A DNA stretch of 64,000 nt, taken from contig JABTTQ020003017.1 in assembly GCA_016081115.2 (NCBI GenBank), positions 124,001-188,000 on the forward strand, in the 5' to 3' direction. Origin of the DNA: Rehmannia glutinosa. Taxonomy: Eukaryota > Streptophyta > Magnoliopsida > Lamiales > Orobanchaceae. Shown piece by piece: positions 35,520-46,352 of the stretch. The notes beneath the pieces are model-generated. The model searched no databases, was not told the DNA's origin, and saw nothing but the letters and a program-made list of their open reading frames with translations. Made by a program: the position numbers and the translations under genes. Each line of letters opens with the position of its first letter. The first letter of the stretch is position 1.

Positions 35520-35845
35520 GATCTGTTATGAAAGAAATGAAAATTTTCGTCCTCACTTCGGAAATTTATCCAATAATTTATTACAAGTACTCGAACAAGT
35601 TTCAGAACCTAATGTTTTCGTAAGGAATAACATTATCAAAGGGTGTCTGGATCTTAAACAGCCCTTCGACGCCATCTCAATGTACTATAAAATGGTGGTT
35701 TCAGGTTCCAGGCCAAATAAACGCACGCATCCTCAAGTATTTAAGGCCTGCACTTTAGAACGAGCTATTGAAGAAGGCATGCAAGTTCACAGCCATAGTA
35801 TTAAACGCGAATCCTCAATGGAGAAGGAGGTAATAAAACCAAAGA
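35520..35845 (+). pseudogene. Captured PPR protein gene fragment
   Basis: A single frame (from about 35526) reads NLLQVLEQVSEPNVFVRNN, IIKGCLDLKQPFDAISMYY, KMVVSGSRPNK, FKACTLERAIEEGMQVHSH. This is the unmistakable 35-residue pentatricopeptide repeat layout of a PLS-class plant PPR protein (NxxIKGC..., F-A-I-xxYxxM, PNKxTxPxVFKAC, G-x-QVHSH). Only about 100 residues, two to three motifs, are present. The frame runs into the MULE terminus at GAGGTAATAAAACC, creating a hybrid stop. The parent would bind organelle RNA; this copy has no start, targeting peptide or C-terminal domain. It is absent from MULE copy B. Confidence 0.8.
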
Positions 35846-36819
35846 TAGGGTATTTTTGTCATGAGATGGAGCGGGTGGGGTATTTTGTGATGGGTTGATA
35901 TTTTTGTCTTTTTTTTCTAAAAATCATGGAATTTTGTGTAATTTCCTCTAAAACTTAATCTCCAAAAGTTTTTTTTTTTTGCACGGTCTAATCCGACTCG
36001 ATGAGTTTTGGGTTGATTTGTTTTAGTACAAAACCTGGGAAGAGAGGGAGTTAGGTGGGAATCGAACTCAGACATGCCTGATTTTACAAATGCAATAGAC
36101 TCAATGAGTTTTGGGTTGTTTTTTTTTCTTTTGTTTGGTTCAAATCCTGTAAGGGGAAAGAGCTACTAATACTAGACTATGTAGTGATTCTCGAGTTTTG
36201 ATTTTTTTTTTTGTTATAAATGGTATAAAGAGCAAATTGTTCAAAGTACCCATTATGGATAGAACAAAATCTTTTCTAATATGTGATAAAAAAAAATCAT
36301 CTTTTTTACCAACTTTTATGGTTCTTTTACCTAGATACCTTTTACACTTGAATACAAACGAAAAAAACTAGCGGTGTCATAATTCTCCTCACATAAAATA
36401 CATTTTCTTTATTTTCAGATTTTTAACACAAGTTTTAGTTTTTTTTAAATCGATTTTTATAAAATCGTTGAGTATAAAAATTAACTTTTTGAAAATAATT
36501 TTGATTTTTATTATTTTGTAATTTTAAGATATTTTAAATAAATGGCAAATGTTAAATTGTGTAATTTTTTTTTTGCTTTTTACGTTGATTGATAGAAAAG
36601 AATACACACTATCCATAATGGGATTAAAAGATTTCCCCAATGGTAAAAAGGAAGGGAGCTACCACTAGACTATCTAGCCATTCTCGAGTTTTGGGTCAAT
36701 TTGAACTCTGTATGAACACATGTCAGGGTAATTAATTTAAGTTTACCATTTTTTTAATTTTAGAATACATATAAGTGGAAAATTAATCAACATGCCATTA
36801 GTGAGGATCAAACTTGAGA

Positions 36820-37104
36820 CTTGTTAGTCTCACGAGCTCACATTGCCACTAAGACAAGGCCTCATATTTATTTAATTATAACATTTGAAAACCATTTCTA
36901 TCGAATAATACAAAGAGACATTTATCTAATAGAAATCAAACTAAGTCCATTCAGTGATCTCTGTTTAATAATTCTGTCACTCTTTTGATACTTGTTAGTC
37001 TCAGGAGCTCCACCTTAGCACTAGGACTAGGCCTCAGTGTTATGGATGACATTTGAGAACTATCCCTATCGATTGATAAACATAGTCATTTATCCAATAG
37101 AGAC
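36820..37104. repeat. Direct duplication, about 170-bp period, SINE-like
   Basis: Copies at 36820-36934 and 36990-37104 share CTTGTTAGTCTCA-GAGCTC, CACTA-GAC-AGGCCTCA, ACATTTGA and ATTTATC-AATAGA. The minus strand resembles a decayed tRNA-like head (GCTCGTGAGAC, TTTGATCC), suggesting duplicated SINE remnants. Confidence 0.55.
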
Positions 37105-37109
37105 TTTTT

Positions 37110-37934
37110 AAAACAATTGTTTTCACTAAAATAATTTTAAAATATATAGAATTTCAATATTATCATTTCTCACCTAAAATTTAGTATCAACCATCACGTC
37201 AAAAAGACCCTTCATTGAGGAGAGTCTCTATTTTTACTTTTTTTTTTTTAATTTTTTTATGATTTGGTTTTGTGCTGTTGTGTTGTATTAATTAGGAAGA
37301 GGTTTGTTGCTCTTAGGTTGATTTTAAATAAAGACATTTAAATAATAGTGTGTGGTTGGGGTAGAAGGAGAGAAATCTTTATCACACGCTACATAATCAT
37401 GTGTCTGCATCATTATCATTATTACATTTTTTCCTTGCCTACATAACAATTTGGCACATACAATAATGCTTATATACTAATATATAATACACGCCCACTT
37501 TTAATGATCAATTCAATTCTTTCATTTTTCATTTAATATTTTGTATTATAAACATAAATTATTGCTCAATATGTATATATATATATATATATTTGGAATA
37601 GTTAAATATAAAATAAAATATCAAATTAAAACATGTATACAGTTTTCTCACTCTGAATATATACACATATAACTACTTAAATGAGCAAATCACTCTAAGT
37701 CAAGGTAGTTGAGCGTGACAGTTCAAATTCCACTACTATGTCCAAGAGTAAAGCTGGTCCAGGAGCTAACTGTCCGAAGCTAAGGAAAACTTTGAGTGAG
37801 AACTATCCTGCAATACATCGAGCAAGGTTAGGGGGTCATGAGGTTGTCCCATGAGACACCTCCGATGCTTAAGTCAACGACTATAGGAGAGAAAAACCCC
37901 GAACGTAGGAAAGTAATAATCAGTGATTAATTGA
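37110..37934. other. Intergenic, no gene seen
   Basis: A stretch at 37690-37920 is less AT-rich and looks repeat-like (GACACCTCCGATGCTTAAG), but I do not recognise it. A (TA)n run lies near 37576-37592. Confidence 0.4.
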
Positions 37935-38180
37935 GCTTGCCCCTCAGGGCATAGCTCAACTGGTAAAAGACTTGAGTGATGTGATATCCGCTTCGCCCGC
38001 AACGTGGGGGTTCGAATCCCCCTGGTAAAAAGTTAGAGGAGGATTTCTAGTGTGACTCAGTTTAAGGCAGCTCAGGACCCTAACTTGTTGAGGCATATCC
38101 CACGATTCACCTGCTCCACGAAACTCTAGGGGCGGGGTAATGGGTGTAATCAAGGGTGTGGTTCATCTTTCTTTTTAGTA
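37935..38180 (+). mobile_element. tRNA-derived SINE
   Basis: The head has RNA polymerase III promoter boxes in tRNA order: box A TAGCTCAACTGG (37952-37963) and box B GGTTCGAATCC (38009-38019). An unrelated body and a T-rich end (TCTTTCTTTTTAG) follow. ATTAATTGA at 37926-37934 and 38181-38189 is the core of an imperfect target duplication. The acceptor-stem and anticodon pairing of a true tRNA is missing, so this is not a functional tRNA gene. Confidence 0.75.
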
Positions 38181-38189
38181 ATTAATTGA

Positions 38190-38667
38190 ATTTACTTACT
38201 AATTAATATGGAGAGACCTTTTATATTTAGGATGATGGGCTGCATGAGCTTAGTGTAATAAAGTGGGTCTCTTAAGCTGCAAATCGTGAATTGTACCTCA
38301 TGGATTACTCAATAATGGTTCGGGCCTCATCGACTAATTGACAGTATTTAAACTCAATAATAAATATTCGTGGATGAATAATTAATTAATGACATAATTA
38401 ACTAAAAGAAATAAAATCAATTTTACTTCAACAATATGTATGAATGTATAGTTTTATATTTTTTAGCGTTAAAATGAATTTTATTCATAAAAAAAATTAT
38501 AACTAACAACATAGATTTAAACAGTTGTAACGCCTTAGATAAAAAATTTATACAGATTTAAAATAAAATTTTAAACCTAAAGAAATATATCTGATCCGTA
38601 AAATTCAAAAATTGCCACTGCTGGACAAAACTCGTAATATTATATAGTCATATTTTAATCAAAAGTA
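38190..38667. other. Upstream region of the AHL gene, no element seen
   Basis: AT-rich; no conserved cis-element can be claimed by eye. Confidence 0.4.
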
Positions 38668-38690
38668 GAGAAATATATAATAATAAACTC
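38668..38690 (+). promoter_or_regulatory. Candidate TATA region of the AHL gene
   Basis: AAATATATAATAATAAA lies about 330 bp before the start codon and about 90 bp before a strong CT-rich leader (38766-38822), compatible with a core promoter plus pyrimidine-rich 5' UTR. In such AT-rich DNA this is only a candidate. Confidence 0.3.
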
Positions 38691-38765
38691 CATTCTCATT
38701 GTTGAGTACTCTCATACACTACACCTTTATTATATGTTTTTTTTTTAACTTTAAATTTTGTGCCC

Positions 38766-38822
38766 CTCTCTCTCTGTTCTTTCTCTCTCTACACTTCTTC
38801 CTCAACCTTTCCTTTCTCCCCA
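38766..38822 (+). promoter_or_regulatory. CT-rich leader (5' UTR pyrimidine patch)
   Basis: Dense CTCTCTCT / TTCTTTCTCTC sequence, a common feature of plant 5' leaders and Y-patch promoters, about 180-240 bp upstream of the AHL start codon. Confidence 0.4.
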
Positions 38823-39003
38823 CTCGATTCCACTTGTTTTCTATTCGCTCCTCTGTTTTGAATTCTAGTGCTTTTAATTTCTTTATCTACTCCATAAAAA
38901 TATTTGCACTCCATTAATTTTATACTGTTTTTTGTGTCTCAAAATTAGTATTATTTTTTTCCCCTGTTTTCCTGTTCTATCTTTTGTTGTAGTGTATGTA
39001 ATA

Positions 39004-39828
39004 ATGGCTGGTTTGGACTTAGGTTCCACTTCCCACTTCGTTTCTCATCTCCACCTCCAAAGACCGCCGGACTCCGACGACGAATCCGGCCGGAATCAAT
39101 TTTCCGGCGAAAACACCGACAACTCTCATCAGGGCTTGGACTTAATCACCCCCAACACGAGCTCCGGCGATCTGGTCGCCCGCCGGCCACGGGGGCGTCC
39201 GCCGGGATCCAAGAACAAACCGAAACCGCCGGTGATTATAACTCGGGAGAGCGCCAACACTCTCCGGGCACACATACTGGAGGTGAGCAGCGGCTGCGAC
39301 GTCTTCGAGGCGGTGGCGACTTATGCTCGGAAGCGGCAGAGAGGGATTTGTATACTCAGCGGCACCGGCACCGTCAACAACGTCAGCCTTAGGCAGCCGG
39401 CGGCGGCGGGGAGTGTCGTCACCCTCCACGGCCGGTTCGAGATTCTGTCCCTGTCCGGTTCTTTTCTGCCTCCGCCGGCGCCGCCGGGGGCCACCAGCTT
39501 GACTATATATTTGGCCGGCGGGCAGGGGCAGGTCGTCGGAGGAAATGTTGTCGGGGCTTTGATTGCTTCGGGTCCGGTTATTATCATAGCGGCGTCGTTT
39601 ACGAACGTGGCGTATGAGCGGCTGCCGTTGGATGAGGAGGAAGGGCTTCAGATGTCTCAGCCGCCGGAGTCGAGCGGAGGACATGGAGAGGTGGGAGGAA
39701 ACCAGTTTCCTGATCCGTCGTCAATGGGGCTTCCTTTTTTCAATTTGCCGATGAATAATATGCCAAATGGCCAGCTCCCATTGGACGGTGCATGGACCGG
39801 AAACTCCGCCGGCCGGCCCCAATATTAG
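39004..39828 (+). CDS. AT-hook motif nuclear-localized protein (AHL23-like)
   Basis: Intact 274-residue frame without introns, as expected for clade-A AHL genes. It opens with MAGLDLGS, close to the start of Arabidopsis AHL23 as I remember it. An acidic, Ser-rich stretch is followed by one type-I AT-hook (RRPRGRPPGSKNKPKPP, about residues 60-76) for binding the minor groove of AT-rich DNA. Next is a PPC/DUF296 domain (about 85-210) with LRAHILEV and a GRFEILSLSGSFLPPP core, the surface used for trimer formation and contact with transcription factors. The C-terminus ends in the family-typical GLPFFNLPMN and GNSAGRPQY-like tail. The frame stays open upstream to a TTG at 38932, but the first ATG is 39004. 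AHLs act in the nucleus on growth and flowering; the exact role here is inferred from family only. The coding region is much more GC-rich than its surroundings. Confidence 0.96.
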   Translation: MAGLDLGSTSHFVSHLHLQRPPDSDDESGRNQFSGENTDNSHQGLDLITPNTSSGDLVARRPRGRPPGSKNKPKPPVIITRESANTLRAHILEVSSGCDVFEAVATYARKRQRGICILSGTGTVNNVSLRQPAAAGSVVTLHGRFEILSLSGSFLPPPAPPGATSLTIYLAGGQGQVVGGNVVGALIASGPVIIIAASFTNVAYERLPLDEEEGLQMSQPPESSGGHGEVGGNQFPDPSSMGLPFFNLPMNNMPNGQLPLDGAWTGNSAGRPQY

Positions 39829-40682
39829 GGTTAATTAAATAAGGTCAGATAATTATCAAAGCAAACTTATTCTCTGATCATATATTATATGTACATTAAG
39901 TTAATTAAACTTAGGTCTTGCTTAATTTTCTGATTTGTGATTTGGGAAAGGAAAAAAACAAGGTCAGAAAAATAACATTGATCTTCTTTCTTGTTTCTTA
40001 TCTTTTGTGAAACTTGTGATGAGTTGAGAAATAATTTTTGAGGTTTAAGACTTTCATCAGTTTCAGACTATTTAATTTCTTTATTATATTATTGCAACTT
40101 GTTTAGTGGCTATGAATTACTAATATAAATTAAATGTAATTTGTCTCTACCTAAAACTATATACTAATTATCAATCTAATCCATTTCTACCCATTTAGGT
40201 TTAACTATACACAAAATTAAATAATTAGTATACCCTATTAACTAAAAAATTAGGAGAGTGTGTGTTACACAGTGATTATTAATTAAGAGAGAAAATCTTG
40301 GGTGATCTAATTAGTGGGGTGTTTTCATGAAATGAATAAACTATGTAGATAGGTTGTGAAATGAAAATTAAGTGTAAATACATCTTCTACTTGGGCAGTT
40401 ATATATACCTTGTGACAAGTTGTTCATTAAAATATATAGGGTATGAATTATATGTATTATTAGCTAGCAAATAGATTCTCTTGATCTACTCTACCTGCAG
40501 CCTTGTTCAGTTGTTTCATTAGTAATGCTACTTTTTAGAGCATGAGTTGTCCTATGTAGAAATTATAGTTGGTGAAGAAAGAAGAAGAAGGGACTTTAAT
40601 TGTACTAATTTTATAAGGTAAGAGTCAATATATATATATATTTATATAATTCTTTTAGCATCTCCAATTATCAATTGTAGAC

Positions 40683-40720
<38 letters not shown>

Positions 40721-41302
40721 TTAATTTTAAATATTAGTTTTGTCTGTGTGAATATTTCTGATTTTATGCTTGAGAATTAGTGTAAAATTAGTATCATCAT
40801 ATTGCTGATCATCCATGGTAGTTAAAACAATAATAATAATAATAATCATAGCATAAATGCATATAGAGCTGATGACTCAAAATTCAATTTCTTATAATTA
40901 GCTATCTCTAGCTACTCCTAATTAATTACCTGTCTTACTAATTAGATATATATCCTCACAGTAGCAATAATTAATTTTACGCCATTCTAGAGTTTGATTT
41001 AATTTTGTTTTGTTTTTTCATCTTATGCTTTCATTTCATCACATTTTGCTTTTGCTTTTTCTTTTTCTTTTTTTTTTTTGAAGCCAGTAAAACCTCAGAA
41101 CCCTCTATAGTTTATATTTAAATCAGGATATCGAGAGCTGTTAGAAATGCTTTATTATTAATTAATCGCCTAATTATTATATGGGATGAAAATATATGTT
41201 TTAGGATCATACTTATTCTCAAGTAATTAATTAGAAGTAGGTTGTATTTTTCCGGCGTAAATTTCATGCAGCTTAAAGCTGGTTATGAATTAATATATAT
41301 AT
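39829..41302. other. 3' UTR and downstream intergenic region of the AHL gene
   Basis: No further gene. (TA)n runs near 40631-40642 and 40685-40712. No canonical AATAAA is close to the stop, and the polyadenylation site is not determinable by eye. Confidence 0.5.
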
Positions 41303-41645
41303 GGGCTTTATTGCAAAATATGCCATGTAACTTTAGGCATTTGCATTTTAGGATTTTTTTTTCTTTTGGCCTCTGCACATTTGGACTATAATTTAAAAAA
41401 TGTTGCACATTGTAGTCAATCGAAAAATCCCAAATTAGATGTCCTCAATGTGCAACATTGTTTAAATTATAGTCCAAATGTGCAATATTTTTTTAAATTA
41501 TAGTCCTCAATGTGCAACATTTTTTAAATTACAGTCCTCAATGTGCAACATTTTTTAAATTATAGTCCAAATGTGCAGAGGCCAAAAGAAAAAGTCCTAA
41601 AATGCAAATGCCCTAAAGTTACAGGGCATATTTTGCAATTAAGCC
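41303..41645. mobile_element. MULE-type MITE (343 bp) with internal 31-bp tandem repeats
   Basis: Flanked on both sides by TATATATAT (41294-41302 and 41646-41654), a 9-bp match in simple sequence. The arms are about 110 bp (GGGCTTTATTGCAAAATATG / inverted CATATTTTGCAATTAAGCC) and well conserved. The centre repeats the unit TTATAGTCC-CAATGTGCAACATTTTTTAAA about four times. No coding sequence. Confidence 0.75.
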
Positions 41646-41654
41646 TATATATAT

Positions 41655-42726
41655 GATCAATATTTTTGCAGTAACAGAAAACCCTTAGCAGATGCGAACA
41701 GAAAAAAATATTGATCAGTGGGCATTAGGTATGTCAAGGAAGGCTTGGATATAGTTAGACTGTAAAACCCTTACTCTAGATTAATTCAATTTTTTACTAC
41801 TTCTAAGTATAAGTAGACCTGCATTGCATTATATTTCATGTTATTGTAGAATATACATAGATATATATGTACACACACTTGCATGACTGAATAATACACA
41901 CATATATATATTTTGGGTTTGTATATAGTAATTAAAAGGAATACCTACTTATAAATTCATAGCTGAATGCAGTTAGAGATCTAGATGTCACAAGAAAAAC
42001 TTTTGGGACATAACAACAATATTGATTGGTACTATAATTCTTGTTTATATTTAGAATTAAGGTGTAGTACTGATTTACCCATATGGCTTGTTCCTACTGT
42101 TCCCCGCCAATCATTTTGCATTGTATGAAGATCACATTAATCTACATATAAAGTACTCGTCGAAGAGGGTATATATATTCACAGACGAAAAATTGAGTCT
42201 GGATGCTCTATTCCAAAGTCTGTTTCATTTCGTATTCCAGTTATCTTATACACACCAAATGCAAATTAATGATATCATCGATACACTTGGCGTGTAGTAA
42301 TGATATTTGGAACACGAGATGATACATAATTTGTATTGGAAATCCTGTGCCCGAAAAATTGCATTACATTTTAGCTTTGTAATCAATCCTTGTATTATTT
42401 GATTGTATATTTCATTTGTTTCTTTCTTGGCTCCTTGAACGAGCTGTTTTATAACGAAGCCAAATGCTGGTTTTTTGTTCTTCTGTTTGGTCTTTTTCCT
42501 TTGTTTCCAAATGACAAATTAACTAAATTAAGCAAAGGGTGAAAGATCCTCAACAAGTGCTAGGAAAAATGGAATTAAATGTGCGTAGATAACATTGTTT
42601 TTCCCGGTGTGCACTTAATAACATATTGTCATTAATTAACTAGGTATGAGGCAATATTTGGACAAGATAAAACGTATATTTATATGTGCGTGTGTTACAT
42701 GGAATAATGTAATACAAGATGATGAA
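41655..42726. other. Intergenic, no gene seen
   Basis: AT-rich, unassigned. Ends where a truncated LTR begins. Confidence 0.45.
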
Positions 42727-44045
42727 AGCTGTAAAAAGAGTCGGTTAAGTCAATCCAAGAAGCCAAGTCAAGTTGAAGTGTGGATGAGTCTCTCAATCAT
42801 TGGAGCACTCAAGTCACCTGGGGAAAAGGCACCTGCAAGGAGGAGTTAACCGAAAAGAATCCGTTGCACAAAAGTCAAGAACATTACTTAAATAAGTAAT
42901 ACTTCCACGCTATGCCTTAATGTCTTAAAGTGCTTAGTCAGAAGCGTGCAAAAGGAATAAACTAATGGGAATCATCGCTCCTCGTGGTCGATTCTCGAAA
43001 AGTCGGACATTCATTTAATACGAGGAAATGTCTACATCTCAAGATTGAAGACCAAGAAAAGACAAGCCAACGAACACAAGTGACTTTTGAAAATCGGTCC
43101 CCATCTCTTCAACGAAATGATTTTTGAAAGCACTATAAAAAGCGCCGAGGAATCACTTTGAGAAAAGGTTACTGAACCTAGCACACCCCGAGATTACAAG
43201 CAACATTTATCAGTAACCCGCAAAATATTCTCAAGTTATTCAAGCAAAATCCTCAAGCCTAAATTTGAAGGAAATCGATCCAACACTAAGCCGTGAAGGA
43301 AAGACAACTTCATCTTGTTGAAGAGGAAACTTTTGAAGAATCAAAAGGGGTCTACTTTCCAAAGAGGATTGTAGGAAGGTTCAAAGTCGAACCAATCTCA
43401 AGTTATTGGAGGGCTTCGTGATCAAATCCAAGAAGCTTGAGAAAGTAAGTAAGTAGCAACCCCTGAGAAGAAGAAGTTCGAGTCGGACGAGAAGTTGTTG
43501 CATGATCAAGCGCATATCCAGACCGAGTCCCAAAGGAGCAAGTCACCGTTGTGACCAAGACTTGTATCGGACCGATAACCACTTTGTGAATTGATCATTA
43601 CTTAGTGGATTCCTCCAGAGTTGGAGAAGAGAGAGTAGAAGAATTACCCCATCTCGAACCTCTATAAAAATTATTATGTCATTTACATTTCAACATTTTA
43701 TTTTCGCATATCATTTCATATCTCACGATAATTTGCTATCCAACCGATAAATAACAAAGTGCTAAAACCAAGTGTTAAAATAAAGTTAAATCAAATTCAA
43801 GGGTGTTAAGTCTTCCAATAAAATCTTATCACCTAAGTTAAGGTTTAGTCTAAACAAATTGAGTTATTCTATCAACGGCTCTTTCGAGTCCGTTGAGTGG
43901 CTAACTCACGATTAACTAACTTAGTGTCCCTCAAGGACTTAGTGTAATTAACTTTGTAATATTTTAAAAGGACTAAAATCGAAAAGTTGGTAAGGTTTAT
44001 TCAACCCTCCCTTCTAAACCTTACTCACACCCCTTGGGACCTACA
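42727..44045 (+). repeat. 5' LTR, truncated at its left end
   Basis: Homologous to 55139-56678 from GAGTCGATTAAGTCAATCC-type sequence onwards, but the first about 235 bp of the LTR are missing. The right end CTTGGGACCTACA matches the 3' LTR end. The left junction with unrelated DNA is near 42727. Confidence 0.85.
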
Positions 44046-44060
44046 AGTGGTATCGAGCGG
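44046..44060 (+). other. Primer binding site (tRNA-Met type)
   Basis: AGTGGTATCGAGCGG follows the LTR end directly. It matches the usual copia TGGTATCAGAGC primer site with a one-base gap, the same variant as in the other retrotransposon. Confidence 0.75.
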
Positions 44061-44171
44061 TTGGTTCATTGAGCCTTCCGCATGACCGGTTCATCGAACT
44101 AGATCTCCAATCTTTCAAAGAAGTTTTTATCACTTGTTCTTTCAAAAGCTATTTTAAGCAAAATTATTATC

Positions 44172-45195
44172 ATGGAAACAAATTTGATATGCATTCCTAT
44201 GTTCACTATTGAGGAGTTTGATGACCGAAAATTCGTATGCAGGCTCATCTATCTCGCTTTACATGGCGAAATGTGGCTAGTGATAGAGGATGGGCCACCG
44301 CAAATATTGAAAGTGAACACAATCGCAAGGAGAGAAGAATTTGCGGTGAAGGAGAAGAAGTTCCGGTCAAGCAAGACCAACCTTAGTTGCAAAACCAAGA
44401 ACCGAATGGACAATGATGATAGAAAGAGATACAACTTGGACATGTGGCCAAGGATATTCTCTACAAAACTCGGACAAAGAAATGTTCAATAAAGTCAAGT
44501 CATGCAAAACAACCAAAGGAATGCAGGATAAATTAACTTTAATTTGTGAAGGATCGAGCAAATTAAAGAAAACAAATTATCTGTTGTTGTTCAAAAGTTT
44601 GAAAACTTTAAAATGCTTGCGGTGAGACAATGGATCAACCGGATGCTAGATTCACCGAAATTACAAATGAGCTCTCAAAGACTGGAAAGGAATACACACA
44701 AAAGGAGATGTGTATGAAGATTCTAAGGAACCTCCCGGTGAATGGGAAATGAAGACCATGGCTCTAAGGCACTCGATGGACCTATCAAAAACATCCAATC
44801 ATGAGCTATTCTCGGACCTCAAGGCTTATGAATTTGAGCCGAGAAGAAAGGATCAAGAGGAGACAGTTGTACCCAAAACAATTTGCACTTATAGTCAAGG
44901 ATGGGAAGAGAGTCAAGTCAAGGAAGCCATTGACCAGGAAAAGATTGCCCTTATGGTTAAAAGATTCAACAAGTTCTTCAACAAGAACTACAAAAGAAAC
45001 AAAGGTGAATCCTCCAGGAGACATTGGCTCCCTCCAAGTCAAGGGAAGAAAGGCCACCCAAGAGAGTCGATCATCAAAAGGTTGAATATCAGAGCCGATA
45101 ACTCAAACGGAAAGAGCCGATCAAAGAGTTGAGAACCCGTGTTTGAACCGCAGACAACCGTGAGGACACTTTGCTATTGATTGTACATATCCCGT
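44172..45195 (+). pseudogene. copia gag, decayed
   Basis: ATG at 44172 starts METNLICIP, then FTIEEFDDRKF and LALHGEMWLVIEDG, the copia gag-type start. The frame is lost after about 100 residues and fragments continue in other frames. Near 45130-45190 a zinc knuckle is still visible as C-x2-R, GHFAIDC (a TGA replaces one codon and one Cys is changed). Particle formation cannot be expected from this copy. Confidence 0.7.
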
Positions 45196-46352
45196 AGTCA
45201 ATAAATACGAGGAATGAAGAAAAGAAAAGTCTCGAGAGAAAGAAGACAAGAAAAGAAAAGGGCTATGTTGTCTCGAGAGGCCGAGATCGCCGAGACAACT
45301 AAGTCAAAAGAAGCAGAGACTCGAGAGTAGTGAAACCGACTACTCAAGTGATTTGAAGAAGAAGCAATGATCCGTCTAATGGCTAAAGAACAAGATCAAC
45401 CTCACCAAGAAGATGAGGTACACTCTAACTCATCTCACTCATTCTAGTGATAGTGATTGTGACACTCACACTTCATCACCCACCTGACCGTATGATTCAT
45501 TAGGCAAAATGATGAAAGACTTTGAGCACATTAAATCCTCACACACACTACTAAACGAGGAAAACGGCCCAAATTAAAAGCCAAAACTCACGGTGACTAA
45601 GGAGCCGAGTACTCTAAGTCACGTAGGTCGATGAGAACAAAGAGTCAAGGCCGAGAATCTAAACTAATAAAGCAGAGATAATCGCTATAGAAAAGAGGAA
45701 AAATGATCTTAAAAATGTGATTGCATCATTTACAAAGGCATCTAAATCATTGGATGACCTTATTATGAGCCAAAAAGAGTGTGGAGATAAGACGGGCATA
45801 GGATTCAATTCCTTTGTGCATAGTCAAACTCAGTGATTTTGGAAAAAGGATCTTCAAGTAATGAAGTATCTCAAAAATCCAAGACACCAAATGTTGCACC
45901 CACATTCACTCCAAAACACAATCACAAACAAATCATCCTTTGCAACTTGAGTTCCTCGAAGGACTATGCACATTTGAGTATCTTTGAGATGACAACCGAG
46001 AAGAAATACAACGAGTTCCTCAAAGAACTCCAAATAGGAAGTACTTTGTGAAGAGTAAACAGAGCTACCAAAAACTCTAGAAGTTTTATCAAAGAAACAC
46101 ATATGATGGGAATGGTAGAAACTAGCCAAGCCAAGCCGATTGGAATAATGTGAAATATCAACAAAACCTATGGAATATAAGCTTAAATGGCAAAGGCCAG
46201 AACTCAAAGAAAGGTCATTTCAAAGGCAAAAGAGCTATCATCAAGACACATATGCACCCCAGGCACTACACTCGGATATATCACAATTACCCAAAGAAGG
46301 CAATTGCTAAAACACACACACAAATCATACAGACATAAAAGAGACAATTTGT

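Larger units (their letters stand above)
34060..35945. mobile_element. Deleted MULE derivative, copy A (carries a PPR gene fragment)
   Basis: Shares long direct similarity with 56679-58670. In order it holds T-rich TGTTTCATTTATGTTTC words, a transposase N-terminal frame (34310-34597, + strand), a ULP1-like last exon (34823-35046, - strand), an A-rich spacer, unassigned sequence, a PPR fragment (35520-35845, + strand) and a terminal stretch ending TTTTGTGTAATTTCCTC that the other copy also has. The left end carries three copies of ACCATTTTCCGCTGATTTTT-like words. The MULE catalytic core is absent, so it would be mobile only in trans. TIRs are not clear to me. Confidence 0.65.

Noticed and set aside
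37945..38030. Possible tRNA gene (TAGCTCAACTGG ... GGTTCGAATCC)
   Set aside because: Cloverleaf pairing fails and a long unrelated body with imperfect target duplications follows, so it was listed as a SINE.
38932..39003. Longer AHL start giving a hydrophobic N-terminal extension
   Set aside because: The upstream start would be TTG, lies in the CT-rich leader region, and family members begin with MAGLDLG at 39004.
39142..39684. Long open frame opposite the AHL gene
   Set aside because: Shadow of GC-rich codon use in the AHL coding sequence; Arg-rich with no domain.
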